64,000 bases of DNA from JBFWWP01 sp050246115 (lineage in GTDB: Bacteria; Planctomycetota; UBA8108; UBA1146; JAJFFE01). The stretch is taken from NCBI GenBank assembly GCA_050246115.1, contig JBFWWP010000002.1, positions 248,001 to 312,000 on the forward strand, given 5' to 3'. The first letter of the stretch is position 1, and each line of letters begins with the position of its first letter. The translations under genes were made by a program, and so were the position numbers. Positions 42,335 through 56,900 of this stretch are shown here, piece after piece. The notes under the pieces were generated by a model. It worked only from the letters and a program-made list of their open reading frames with translations. It searched no databases and was not told the origin of the DNA.

Positions 42335-42709
42335 TCTGCGGCATTTCCGCGCGCTCGCCGGCGGAGGCCCGAAGTCCGGATGTGGTCTCGTTCTCGGCGC
42401 GAACCCCGAGCGACTCTCGCGGATCGACCTGCGATGCATGCCGAGGATCGGCGGTGCCTGGACTCACGAGTCGCTCGGTCGACGCGGTCGAACCCGAGGG
42501 CACCCGTCCGGCACATGGAAACTCCCGACGCATTGTCATCTTTAGGTGTGGACAAAGAGAAAGCCGATTCATAAAGTCCCGGCCTTGGAAGGGCAGCAGG
42601 CGCTTGGGCGGCTCATCGCTCCGTTGGCCGAGTCCTTCGAGAACCGGGCTCCGATCGGCACCCTGCCGCTTGCCGCAATTGGGGAGGACGCCATCGGAGC
42701 CAACGTGCG
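42335..42709. other. intergenic region after DUF1501
   Basis: No supported ORF. Leads into the duplicated block and scaffold gap; no terminator with a T-tract seen. Confidence 0.35.
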
Positions 42710-43063
42710 CACGAGCGAACGGCGCCCGCGAGGTCGTGGTTCCGCCTCTTCTTCGCTGGGCCGTTACCCAGGGGCCGTCACCCAGGGGACCATCACCCGG
42801 GGAACCTGACGCTGGGGAACCTGACGCGGGGGGAACNNNNNNNNNNNNNNNNNNNNNNNNNNNNNNNNNNNNNNNNNNNNNNNNNNNNNNNNNNNNNNNN
42901 NNNNNNNNNNNNNNNNNNNNNNNNNNNNNNNNNNNNCACGAGCGAACGGCGCCCGCGAGGTCGTGGTTCCGCCTCTTCTTCGCTGGGCCGTTACCCAGGG
43001 GCCGTCACCCAGGGGACCATCACCCGGGGAACCTGACGCTGGGGAACCTGACGCGGGGGGAAC
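42710..43063. repeat. exact 127-bp duplication flanking a 100-N gap
   Basis: Bases 42710..42836 and 42937..43063 are identical, and 42837..42936 is 100 N. The last 74 bp or so of each copy consist of about five degenerate 15-bp units with the pattern ACCC(A/G)GGG..C / ACGC.GGGGAACCTG. An exact 127-bp match on both contig ends is what a k=127 assembler leaves behind, so the true genome may contain only one copy. Frames crossing the Ns are not genes. Confidence 0.9.
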
Positions 43064-43235
43064 ATCGATCGTCGCGGAAGACGCGTGGTATCGATTCCCG
43101 TGGGTGACGTAATCGCTTTGCGCCAACTCGCCCGCGGCGATGGATAGTCCACAGCGGGCATCGTTAGCGGCGCTTTTCTTGGCAAGCGGATCCCGCGTCG
43201 AGCACGGGGCCGCCTAGGGACAGGAAGTATCGAGC

Positions 43236-43919
43236 GTGTCCGAATCCGAGTCACGGACCGTGCGTGAGCCCATCTTTCCACCGTGGGTGGACGACTTGTT
43301 TCGCATGCTCAGCGCGGGCGGCGCATTCTTCGCGGTCTACGTCGTGCTGATGTTCACCTTCGGCGCTTCGCCTCGAACGATGGACGCCGGTTACATGCCG
43401 GAACAGCCGGTCCCCTACAGCCACCGACTCCACGTGGGAGAACTGGGGCTCGACTGTCGCTACTGCCACACTGGGGTCGAGATGGGCGCAAGCGCGACCA
43501 TTCCTCCCACCCAGACCTGTATGAACTGCCACGCGAAGATTTTGCCCGAGAGCACCAAGTTGCAACCGATCCGGGACAGTTACGCGTCGGGTCTTCCCGT
43601 CGAGTGGCTGCGGATCCACGACCTGCCGGACTACGTGTACTTCAACCACAGCGCGCACGTGCTCCATGGTGTCGGTTGCGTCTCGTGCCATGGTCGGGTG
43701 GACGCGATGGAGGAGGTCTTCCAGGATCAGCCACTGAGCATGGGCTGGTGCTTGGACTGTCACCGCAACCCGGCACCCCACTTGCGCCCGCTCGACAAAG
43801 TCACCGACCTCGGCTACATGCCGCCCGCCGGTGAGGGCGAGCGCTTCATGAGGGAACGAAACAAGATCGACGCCACTCGAATCCGCGAGCTGACTAGCTG
43901 CTCGACTTGTCACAGGTAG
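43236..43919 (+). CDS. actA: alternative complex III, pentaheme cytochrome c subunit ActA
   Basis: 227 residues. A short cytoplasmic N-terminus and one transmembrane helix (about 27-43) are followed by a periplasmic domain with five CxxCH heme c sites: residues 74-78, 95-99, 148-152, 172-176 and 222-226. This fits ActA of alternative complex III, which receives electrons from the quinol site and passes them to a cytochrome c or directly to the oxidase. GTG start with AGGAAG ahead. First gene of actABCDEF; three bases before actB. Membrane-anchored, so heme attachment by the Ccm/Ccs system (not in the window) is required. Confidence 0.92.
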   Translation: MSESESRTVREPIFPPWVDDLFRMLSAGGAFFAVYVVLMFTFGASPRTMDAGYMPEQPVPYSHRLHVGELGLDCRYCHTGVEMGASATIPPTQTCMNCHAKILPESTKLQPIRDSYASGLPVEWLRIHDLPDYVYFNHSAHVLHGVGCVSCHGRVDAMEEVFQDQPLSMGWCLDCHRNPAPHLRPLDKVTDLGYMPPAGEGERFMRERNKIDATRIRELTSCSTCHR

Positions 43920-43922
43920 GCC

Positions 43923-48598
<4,676 letters not shown>

Positions 48599-48610
48599 GG
48601 AGATACGAAA

Positions 48611-49156
48611 GTGGCCAAGAAACCGAGCAATCCGTCGATCTGGGGCCTGCTGGCCGAGTTCGACACCGAAGAGAAGATCCTCGCCGCGGCTCACAAAGTG
48701 AACACCGAGGGCTACTCGCGCTGGGACTGCCATGTGCCGTACGCCCTTCACGGTCTCGACAAGGCCATGGGGGTCAAGCCCACGGTGTTGCCGTGGCTCG
48801 TGCTCGCTTGCGGCATCACGGGTGGCCTCGTCGGCTACGGGATGCAGTACTGGATGAACGCCGTGGATTACCCGTTGCTGATCAGCGGTAAGCCGTTCCA
48901 CAGCGCCCCTTCGCAGATTCCAGTCACGTTCGAGTTGACCATTCTCTTCAGCGCCTTTGGCGCCTTCTTCGGCAGCATGGCGCTCAATGGCTTGCCCCGG
49001 TTCTACAACCCGCTCTTTCGCAGTGAACGTTTTCGCCGCATGAGTGACGACCGCTTCTTCGTATGCATCCAAGCGACGGATCCGAAGTATTCCCGGGAGA
49101 CGGGGGACTTGTTGCGACGCCTCGGTGCCACGAACGTCGAAGAGCTGAAGGAGTAG
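48611..49156 (+). CDS. actD: alternative complex III subunit ActD (DUF3341)
   Basis: 181 residues, GTG start with GAGGAG ahead. N-terminal soluble part (FDTEEKILAAAHKVNTEGYSRWDCHVPYALHGLDKAMGV) and two transmembrane helices (about 60-80 and 100-120), then a cytoplasmic end with RFYNPLFRSERFRRMSDDRFFVCIQATD. DUF3341 proteins are the ActD subunit, thought to cap the complex on the cytoplasmic side. No cofactor motif. Confidence 0.93.
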   Translation: MAKKPSNPSIWGLLAEFDTEEKILAAAHKVNTEGYSRWDCHVPYALHGLDKAMGVKPTVLPWLVLACGITGGLVGYGMQYWMNAVDYPLLISGKPFHSAPSQIPVTFELTILFSAFGAFFGSMALNGLPRFYNPLFRSERFRRMSDDRFFVCIQATDPKYSRETGDLLRRLGATNVEELKE

Positions 49157-49159
49157 TCG

Positions 49160-49786
49160 ATGCCACCGAAGCTCAAAGCGTTGCTCGTCATCGTTGGGAT
49201 TTTGCTGGTGATTCCGCCGGCGTTGGTCGTGCGCGCTCGGTTCGCGAAGTCGCGCGAACCTCGAGTGCACCTGGTCCCCGACATGGACAACCAACAGAAG
49301 TACAAGGCGCAGCAGCCGCACCCGTGGTTCGCCGACGGCCGGGCAGCCCGGCCTTGGGTCGACGGCACGCTCGCGCGCGGTGCGCTGCGGACCGACACGC
49401 ACCTCCACCAGGGGCGCGTGAACGGGGAGTGGGCGACTACCTTCCCGAGCACGGCGGACTTCCGGGTCGACGAGAAGTGGATGGCGCGGGGTCGTGAGCG
49501 CTACGAGGTCTTCTGCTCGCCGTGCCACGGCTTGGACGGCTACGGCGGCGGCACCGTCGCACTGCGTGCCGATGCCGTGGCGGCGGCAACCTGGGTGAAG
49601 CCAACGAACCTACACACCGCCGGCGCGGGCGGTCCCGTCGACATGGCGGTGGGGCAGCTCTTTCACACGATCACCCATGGCGCCCGGACCATGTCGGCGT
49701 ATGGTCCGCAGATCCCTGACGTGAGAGATCGCTGGGCCATCGTCGCATACATTCGGGCGCTTCAGCGGAGCCAGAACGCAAACTAA
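49160..49786 (+). CDS. actE: alternative complex III monoheme cytochrome c subunit ActE
   Basis: 208 residues. An N-terminal transmembrane anchor (about 7-24) precedes a periplasmic c-type domain with one heme site C119-S-P-C122-H123 and a late methionine (about 190, in THGARTMSAYG) as probable second ligand. It likely carries electrons from the complex to the oxidase. Only three bases from actD. Confidence 0.92.
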   Translation: MPPKLKALLVIVGILLVIPPALVVRARFAKSREPRVHLVPDMDNQQKYKAQQPHPWFADGRAARPWVDGTLARGALRTDTHLHQGRVNGEWATTFPSTADFRVDEKWMARGRERYEVFCSPCHGLDGYGGGTVALRADAVAAATWVKPTNLHTAGAGGPVDMAVGQLFHTITHGARTMSAYGPQIPDVRDRWAIVAYIRALQRSQNAN

Positions 49787-49824
49787 GCGCGGCTCGGGCG
49801 AGCCGAAGAACACGGGAGAGAACC

Positions 49825-51111
<1,287 letters not shown>

Positions 51112-51124
51112 CGAGGGTTCCGCA

Positions 51125-51448
51125 ATGGCGCATCAAGAAACGGTCTCACCCGAGCAGGATCATGACGATCCCGACGCTTTCGACACCTTGTACGTGGGGC
51201 TGGTCGGAACTTTCATCGTCGTGGCAGCGGTAGCGGTCTTCTCGGGGATTTGGTTCTGGATCGATGGCACCGCGGCCGCGCGGGCTGCTGTCGAGCCAAA
51301 TGCGGTTCTCGTGACCTTGCGGGCAGAGCAGGCCGCGAACGTGAACCGGAGTGGCCGTGTGACGCGGCCGGACGGTGAAGAACGGAAGGCAGTCCCCATC
51401 GACGAGGCCATGCGCCAAGTCGCGAGGGAATTGCAGGGCGGGCGATAG
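51125..51448 (+). CDS. small single-pass membrane protein inside ACIII/caa3 operon
   Basis: 107 residues, not recognised. An acidic N-terminus (SPEQDHDDPDAFDTLYVG) precedes one transmembrane helix (about 23-45, LVGTFIVVAAVAVFSGIWFWI) and a periplasmic tail (about 46-107) with several Arg/Gln-rich segments and the ending AMRQVARELQGGR. It starts 13 bp after actF and ends 18 bp before the SCO gene, so it belongs to the same transcription unit. It is a candidate small accessory subunit of ACIII or of the ACIII-caa3 supercomplex; this is inference from position and topology alone. Confidence 0.7.
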   Translation: MAHQETVSPEQDHDDPDAFDTLYVGLVGTFIVVAAVAVFSGIWFWIDGTAAARAAVEPNAVLVTLRAEQAANVNRSGRVTRPDGEERKAVPIDEAMRQVARELQGGR

Positions 51449-51466
51449 GGCGAGGGGGCAGCTGAA

Positions 51467-52378
51467 ATGACCACTCTTGGATTCACAGGTCGGACTCGAC
51501 GGTTGCGTGCGGTCCTGGTCGCGTCGCTGGCGCTGGCCATCGTGGTCGGACCGTCGGCACCGTTCGCCGCGGCCAGCGACCCCGAGTACGACCGCATCCA
51601 GGCCGCGGCCGATCTGGTCGAGAAGCGTGGCGCGCAACTCCCGATGGATCTGAAGCTCAGTGACGCGAGTGGTCGCGCCGTGACCCTGGCCGACGTCTTC
51701 GCCGGTGGTCAGCCGGTGGTGCTGACCCTGGGCTACTACGATTGCCCAATGCTGTGTCACCTCGTGCTCGATGGCTTGGTGGCCGGAGCGCGAGACCTGA
51801 AGTGGATGGCAGGCAAGGACTACAAGATCGTCAGCGTGAGCTTCGATCCCGCGGAGACGCCCGAGAAGTCCGCCCGCTGGCGGCAGAAGTACTTGGGTGC
51901 CTATGGCCGCGAGGGCGCGGACTGGCGCTTCTTGACCGGGACGGCCGAGGCCACTCGTCAGTTGGCGGACGCCGTCGGCTTCGGCTACGTTTGGGTCGAA
52001 GCTCGAGGCGAGTACGCCCACAAGGCCACCGTCATGATTTGTACCCCCGACGGTCGCGTGTCGCAGTACCTCAATGGGGTTCAGTTCGCTCCAGAGACCC
52101 TCAAGTTCTCTTTGATGGAAGCGGGCGAGGGAGCCATTGGGTCGATTTTGGACCGCGTCCAGTTTTTCTGCTACCGCTGGGATCCGGAACAAGGCAAGTA
52201 CACCAAGCAGGTGACGCGGATCATGCAACTCGGTGGGCTGGTTACGGTCGCCGGGATCGTGCTCCTGATCCTCCTGCTGAGGCGCAGTGAACCCAAACTG
52301 AGTATCGTCGCGCCAGAGGGCTCGAGTGCGGCGACGTCGGTAGGATCCGACGGGGAACGAGTTTCGAATCATGGATAA
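51467..52378 (+). CDS. SCO1/SenC family copper chaperone
   Basis: 303 residues. N-terminal signal or anchor (about 12-35), a thioredoxin-like domain with the copper-binding CxxxC (C93-P-M-L-C97 in LGYYDCPMLCHLVLDG) and the matching histidine H185 (GEYAHKATVM), then a C-terminal transmembrane helix (about 245-265) that is unusual for the family, which normally has only the N-terminal one. SCO proteins deliver copper to the CuA centre of oxidase subunit II. That subunit is the next gene and the two overlap by 8 bp, so assembly and substrate are made together. Confidence 0.93.
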   Translation: MTTLGFTGRTRRLRAVLVASLALAIVVGPSAPFAAASDPEYDRIQAAADLVEKRGAQLPMDLKLSDASGRAVTLADVFAGGQPVVLTLGYYDCPMLCHLVLDGLVAGARDLKWMAGKDYKIVSVSFDPAETPEKSARWRQKYLGAYGREGADWRFLTGTAEATRQLADAVGFGYVWVEARGEYAHKATVMICTPDGRVSQYLNGVQFAPETLKFSLMEAGEGAIGSILDRVQFFCYRWDPEQGKYTKQVTRIMQLGGLVTVAGIVLLILLLRRSEPKLSIVAPEGSSAATSVGSDGERVSNHG

Positions 52379-53534
52379 CGTCGTCGCTTTCAGCGCTCCC
52401 GTCCTGGCCGCAGTGGACACCCTGGGGCAGCTCCCACGCCCGGGGTCAACCGTGGCGGCCGGAGTCGACTGGATCTACATGTTCATCTTCTGGGTGAGCG
52501 TGGCGTTCTTCGTGCCCATCGTCTTGCTGATGGTGTACTTCTGCGTGAAGTATCGCCGTCGCAGCGACACGGAGCCGATGCCGGTGGGACCGACGCACAA
52601 TAACGTCCTCGAGATCACTTGGACCGTCATCCCGTTCATCCTGGTTTGTTTCATGTTCTATTTCGGGATCGCGCAGTACTCGGTCATGGCGACTTCGCCC
52701 AGCGACGCATACCGCATCGATGTGACGGCGGTGCAGTGGAGCTGGACGTTCACCTACCCGAACCCCGAAGGTGGCGGCCAAGTTGAAAGCACCAATGAGC
52801 TCCACGCCTACGTCGGCCAGCCGTTCTCCCTGCGGATGAACTCGAAGGACGTGATCCACGCCTTCTGGTGTCCCGAGATGCGCGTCAAGCGGGACGTCGT
52901 GCCCGGGCGCACCGACTTCGTCTGGTTCGAGCCGGTGATCACGGGCGATTTCTGGATCTTCTGCACTGAGTACTGCGGCACCAGCCACTCGGCCATGACC
53001 GCCAAGCTCCATGTGCACCCGAGCCGAGCGGCCTTCGAGGAAGCGCTCAAAAAACTGGGCAAGCTGCCCGGCGGAGCCGGTTGGGAGAAGGGCCTGGTCA
53101 TCTGGGAGCGCGGCGGCTGCAAGCAGTGTCACAGCCTCGACGGGGCTGTGGCCACCGGTCCGACGTGGATGGAACTGAGCAACGCCTGGAAAGTCGCCGA
53201 CCCGGCGGATCCGACGCGCGGCGCGTGGGATCCGGCCGCGCAACGTTTGTTCGTCGACGGCAGCTCCGCGACCGTGAGTGATGACTACATCCGCGAGTCC
53301 ATCCTCAAGCCGCACGCGAAGACGGTGGCTCCGTACGGCCAGGTGATGCCGGCGTCGCCGCGTTTCCTGGCCGACCCGGCTCAGCCAGAGAACGTCGGCT
53401 ACGTCGTCGATCTGATTCGGGTGCTTGCGACGATGCCGGACCTTCAGCGAGCAGCCCAGCCCGGCTGGACGTGGGAGCAGCACCTCGAGAGTGTGAAGCA
53501 GCGCAAGCCCGAAGAGACCCAAGAACCCAAGTAA
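52371..53534 (+). CDS. ctaC: cytochrome c oxidase subunit II, caa3-type with fused cytochrome c domain
   Basis: 387 residues. Two transmembrane helices (about 36-58 and 84-104), then the periplasmic cupredoxin domain with a complete CuA set: H163, C198, E200, C202, H206, M209 (motif CTEYCGTSHSAM). A C-terminal cytochrome c domain has one heme site C250-K-Q-C253-H254 and a later VMPASP methionine, making it a caa3-type subunit that can accept electrons without a free cytochrome c. No typical cleavable signal is obvious at the N-terminus (MDNVVAFSAPVLAAV). Overlaps the SCO gene by 8 bp. Confidence 0.95.
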   Translation: MDNVVAFSAPVLAAVDTLGQLPRPGSTVAAGVDWIYMFIFWVSVAFFVPIVLLMVYFCVKYRRRSDTEPMPVGPTHNNVLEITWTVIPFILVCFMFYFGIAQYSVMATSPSDAYRIDVTAVQWSWTFTYPNPEGGGQVESTNELHAYVGQPFSLRMNSKDVIHAFWCPEMRVKRDVVPGRTDFVWFEPVITGDFWIFCTEYCGTSHSAMTAKLHVHPSRAAFEEALKKLGKLPGGAGWEKGLVIWERGGCKQCHSLDGAVATGPTWMELSNAWKVADPADPTRGAWDPAAQRLFVDGSSATVSDDYIRESILKPHAKTVAPYGQVMPASPRFLADPAQPENVGYVVDLIRVLATMPDLQRAAQPGWTWEQHLESVKQRKPEETQEPK

Positions 53535-53626
53535 GGGCGTGAACCCGGCGCGCCGAGCCGCGCCCCAAGATCGCTCGAGAGAGACTCAATCATGCGCCGT
53601 AGTACGGTGCTTCCGGGGAGACAGCC

Positions 53627-55315
53627 ATGAAACAGGAAACCGCCGGCACGCCGCTGGCAGCCAGAACGGCGACCGAGCCGACCACCAACTACCTGACCGC
53701 CTCTTCCGGGTTGCTGTCCTGGTTGCTGACCCTGGACCACAAGCGGATCGGGGTCATGTACCTGTTGGTGATCATGGCGTCGTTCTTCGTCGGCGGGCTG
53801 TTTGCGCTCGGGATCCGGGCCGAGCTGTTCCTGCCGGGACAAGACTTCCTCAAGCAGGACACCTACAACAAGTTCTTCACGCTGCACGGCGCGATCATGA
53901 TCTTCCTCGTGATCATCCCCGGCGTGCCCGCGGCACTGGGGAACTTCATCCTGCCGATCATGCTCGGCGCGAAGGACGTAGCGTTCCCGCGCCTGAACTT
54001 GATGTCGTTCTACTTCTGGTTGTCCGGGGCGGTCTGTCTCCTCGGGTCGCTCTTGTTCGGCGGCGTCGACACCGGCTGGACGCTCTACGCCCCGTACTCG
54101 ACGACGGTCAACAATCCGAACGCCCACACGCAAGAAGCGATCCTTTCGGCCTTCACCGGGGTGTTCTTGCTGGGGTTCAGCTCCATCTTCACCGGGCTCA
54201 ACTTCATCGTGACCATTCACAAGCTGCGACCGCCCGGTATGACCTGGTTCCGCATGCCCCTGTTCCTGTGGGCGGTCTATTCGACGGCCGTGATCCAGGT
54301 GCTGGCGACCCCGGTGCTCGCGATCACGGTGCTGCTGCTCGCGGTCGAGGCGACCATGGGAATCGGGATCTTCACGCCGGAACTCGGCGGCGACCCGGTG
54401 CTCATGCAACACTTCTTCTGGTTCTACTCGCACCCGGCGGTCTACATCATGATCTTGCCGGCCATGGGGGTGATCAGTGAGCTGATCTCGGTGCACGCTC
54501 ACCGTGAGATTTTCGGCTACCGCTTCATCGCCTACAGCTCGGTGGCGATCGCGATCTTTGGTTTCTTGGTTTGGGGACACCACATGTTCACCGGCATGTC
54601 CCCGCTCATGAACGCCATCTTCAGCGGACTCACCTACAGCGTCTCGATCCCGTCGGCAGTCAAGGTGTTCAACTGGGTCGCCACGCTCTACAAGGGTTCG
54701 ATCAGCCTGAACACCCCAATGCTGTACGCCCTCGGGTTCATCTTCTTGTTCGCCATCGGTGGCCTGACAGGACTGCCGCTGGCGACGTTGGCTGTCGACG
54801 TCCACCTGCACGACACGTACTTCGTCGTGGCCCACTTTCACTACGTGATGATGGGCAGCGCGCTGATCGCCTTCTTCGGCGGTATCCACCACTGGTGGCC
54901 GAAGATGACCGGACGCATGTACAACGAGAGACAGGGCAAGATCGCCTTCTGGCTGGTGTTCATCGGCTTCAACCTGACCTTCATTCCGCAGTTCATCATG
55001 GGGTCGTTGGGGATGCCGCGTCGCTACCAGGACTACGTCGGGGAGCTGTTCCAGAGCTACCATCAAGCGTCGACCGTCGGGTCGTTCGTCATGCTCGCCG
55101 GATTCCTGCTGATGGCCGCCTATCTTTTCGCGTCGATCATGAACGGGCCGCGCGCGCCGCGGAACCCGTGGGGAGGCAACTCGCTGGATTGGCATTGTGC
55201 GTCGCCGCCGATCCACACGAACTTCGACACGACTCCGACCGTCGGGAACAGTTACGACTACTCGAACCTCGTCTGGGACTCCAATACGCGGGGCTACGTA
55301 CCGCGGGTGAGCTAG
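53627..55315 (+). CDS. ctaD: cytochrome c oxidase subunit I, A2-type
   Basis: 562 residues, 12 or so transmembrane helices. Ligands seen: H87 and H405 for low-spin heme a, H403 for heme a3, H269, H318 and H319 for CuB, and Y273, the tyrosine that crosslinks to H269. In place of the HPEV motif with its channel glutamate there is Y267-S268-H269-P-A-V, the YSHPxV signature of A2-type oxidases (Thermus/Rhodothermus-like). K346 (VKVFNW) marks the K channel and D117 (GAKDVAFPRLN) the D channel. It reduces oxygen to water and pumps protons. 92 bp after ctaC. Confidence 0.97.
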   Translation: MKQETAGTPLAARTATEPTTNYLTASSGLLSWLLTLDHKRIGVMYLLVIMASFFVGGLFALGIRAELFLPGQDFLKQDTYNKFFTLHGAIMIFLVIIPGVPAALGNFILPIMLGAKDVAFPRLNLMSFYFWLSGAVCLLGSLLFGGVDTGWTLYAPYSTTVNNPNAHTQEAILSAFTGVFLLGFSSIFTGLNFIVTIHKLRPPGMTWFRMPLFLWAVYSTAVIQVLATPVLAITVLLLAVEATMGIGIFTPELGGDPVLMQHFFWFYSHPAVYIMILPAMGVISELISVHAHREIFGYRFIAYSSVAIAIFGFLVWGHHMFTGMSPLMNAIFSGLTYSVSIPSAVKVFNWVATLYKGSISLNTPMLYALGFIFLFAIGGLTGLPLATLAVDVHLHDTYFVVAHFHYVMMGSALIAFFGGIHHWWPKMTGRMYNERQGKIAFWLVFIGFNLTFIPQFIMGSLGMPRRYQDYVGELFQSYHQASTVGSFVMLAGFLLMAAYLFASIMNGPRAPRNPWGGNSLDWHCASPPIHTNFDTTPTVGNSYDYSNLVWDSNTRGYVPRVS

Positions 55316-55325
55316 AGAAGCGAAC

Positions 55326-56210
55326 ATGAGCCACGCAACCCACGACGGAGGTCACGGGCACGACCCCAACCTCCAACACCACTTCGACACCATGGAGCAG
55401 CAGTTCTCGGCCGGCAAGCTGGGGATGTGGTTGTTCCTCGCGCAGGAGATCCTGTTCTTCGGCGGTCTGTTCTGCGCGTACGTCGTCTATCGCGTCCTGC
55501 ACCCCGAGCTGTTCGTCTACGGGGCGCAGTTCCTGGATACCTTCTGGGGCGCGGTGAATACTGTGGTGTTGCTGATCAGTAGCTTGACGATGGCGCTCGC
55601 GGTTCGTTGCGCGCAGAAGAGCCAACGGATCGGGTTGATCGTCAATCTCGTGCTCACGTTCCTGTGTGCCTGCGGGTTCATGGTGATCAAGGGCATCGAG
55701 TACACGAGCAAGATCGATCACGGGACCGTGCCGGGAAAGTACTTCGACTACGGCAAGTTTCAGGACCACGTCGAGCACAGCCAACACCACCCCGGGGACG
55801 CCCACGCGGCTGCCGGGCAGCCGACGGACCACGTGGCCCACGCGGTCGCGACGGACCAACCCCCGGAGACTCCGGCGGTCGCGGTTTCGCAGATTCCTCC
55901 GGCGGCGGACGGGCCTCAGGGTTTCCAGCGCAAACCGAGCGAGGTTCATGGGCACTTGCACGACGGCAAGCACGTCGTCGGCGAGCGCCCTCCCAACGTG
56001 CACATCTTCTTCGGAATCTACTTCTGTCTGACCGGCCTGCACGGGATTCACGTGCTGGGTGGGATGGTCATGCTTCTGTGGCTCCTGAAGGGGGCCATCC
56101 AAGGCAGGTACACCGAGAGCTACTTCACTCCGGTCGACCTCGGCGGGCTCTACTGGCACTTGGTCGACTTGGTGTGGATCTACCTGTTCCCGCTTCTCTA
56201 CCTGATCTAG
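55326..56210 (+). CDS. ctaE: cytochrome c oxidase subunit III
   Basis: 294 residues. Opens with a His-rich N-terminus (SHATHDGGHGHDPNLQHHFDTMEQQ), then membrane helices GMWLFLAQEILFFGGLFCAYVVYR, VVLLISSLTMALAVR, a long soluble insert (about 130-215, rich in His and Pro: EHSQHHPGDAHAAAGQP) absent from most subunits III, then HIFFGIYFCLTGLHGIHVLGGMVMLLW and a final helix pair (GLYWHLVDLVWIYLFPLLYLI). Family landmarks ...LTGLHGIHV and WHLVDLVWI are intact. It stabilises proton pumping of subunit I. The insert between helices is the odd feature. Confidence 0.93.
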   Translation: MSHATHDGGHGHDPNLQHHFDTMEQQFSAGKLGMWLFLAQEILFFGGLFCAYVVYRVLHPELFVYGAQFLDTFWGAVNTVVLLISSLTMALAVRCAQKSQRIGLIVNLVLTFLCACGFMVIKGIEYTSKIDHGTVPGKYFDYGKFQDHVEHSQHHPGDAHAAAGQPTDHVAHAVATDQPPETPAVAVSQIPPAADGPQGFQRKPSEVHGHLHDGKHVVGERPPNVHIFFGIYFCLTGLHGIHVLGGMVMLLWLLKGAIQGRYTESYFTPVDLGGLYWHLVDLVWIYLFPLLYLI

Positions 56211-56229
56211 AGGCACGAGGAATTCAACC

Positions 56230-56661
56230 ATGAGCGAGTCTCACACGAAATCTCACGGGAGCGCTGGATCTCACGGGGAGGCTGGCCACGGCCTGGCTCA
56301 CGTGGCGAACCTCAAGATGCTCTTCGGCGTGTTGTTCGCGTTGCTGTTCCTCACGTGGGCAACGGTGGCCACCGCGCAGATCGACCTCGGCCCGCTGAAC
56401 ATCTGGGTCGCGATGGGGATTGCTACCCTGAAGGCGTCCTTGGTAGTGCTCTTCTTCATGCACATGTTCTGGGACAAACCGTTCAACCAAGTGCTGTTCA
56501 TCGGAACGTTGGTCTTCCTGGGTCTGTTCATCACGTTCTGCTTGCTGGACACCGCCGCGTACCGCCACCAACGCGACAAGGGGGACGGCACGGTGTTGCA
56601 ACAAAAAATCCTGCAAGCCGAAGAGGCGGCGGCCAAGCCCGCTGCACCCGGCGGTCATTGA
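56230..56661 (+). CDS. ctaF: cytochrome c oxidase subunit IV family protein (CtaF-like)
   Basis: 143 residues with a Ser/His-rich soluble N-terminus (about 1-25) and three transmembrane helices (MLFGVLFALLFLTWATVATAQ; VAMGIATLKASLVVLFFMHMFW; LFIGTLVFLGLFITFCLLDTA). The last helices match prokaryotic COX subunit IV, including the LKASLVVLFFMH motif. Small membrane subunit that stabilises the oxidase. ATG 56230 with GAGGAA ahead; 19 bp after ctaE. Followed by a strong hairpin that probably ends this transcript. Confidence 0.92.
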   Translation: MSESHTKSHGSAGSHGEAGHGLAHVANLKMLFGVLFALLFLTWATVATAQIDLGPLNIWVAMGIATLKASLVVLFFMHMFWDKPFNQVLFIGTLVFLGLFITFCLLDTAAYRHQRDKGDGTVLQQKILQAEEAAAKPAAPGGH

Positions 56662-56670
56662 TGGACCTCG

Positions 56671-56698
56671 GAGCGCGCTGCGCCCAAGCCGCGCGCTC
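56671..56698 (+). terminator. hairpin after subunit IV gene
   Basis: GAGCGCGC (56671..56678), 12-base loop, GCGCGCTC (56691..56698): a perfect 8-bp stem 9 bp past the stop codon. No T-tract. Confidence 0.55.
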
Positions 56699-56790
56699 TG
56701 GCCGGCTCTCGTCCTGACGGGCGCTGAGTTCCCGGTTTTGGCGGGCGTTCTTTCCGGCCCGGGTTCGCGCCCCGTGTCCACGCTCCTGCG

Positions 56791-56850
56791 GCGAAGCCGC
56801 GATCGCTTCACCTCCAAAACGCCGGCCTTCGGCTCGTGACGCAAGGCGCT
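56791..56850 (+). repeat. dispersed intergenic repeat, copy 2
   Basis: Same orientation as 24268..24325. The two share a 21-bp identical core (56791..56811) and the block GCCTTCGGCTCGT at 56825..56837. It lies between the subunit IV gene and the second subunit-III gene. Confidence 0.7.
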
Positions 56851-56900
56851 CGTTGGCGGTGTCCGTGCTTGCGCTTGATTTGGAGGCTAGGACCAGGACC

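Noticed and set aside
42382..43107. 241-residue frame running through the N gap
   Set aside because: Contains unknown residues and depends on a doubtful scaffold join.
53444..55327. 627-residue open frame on the minus strand across the oxidase subunit I gene
   Set aside because: It is the antisense of a certain gene; the Arg/Asp/His-rich translation has no domain and is an effect of GC-rich codons.
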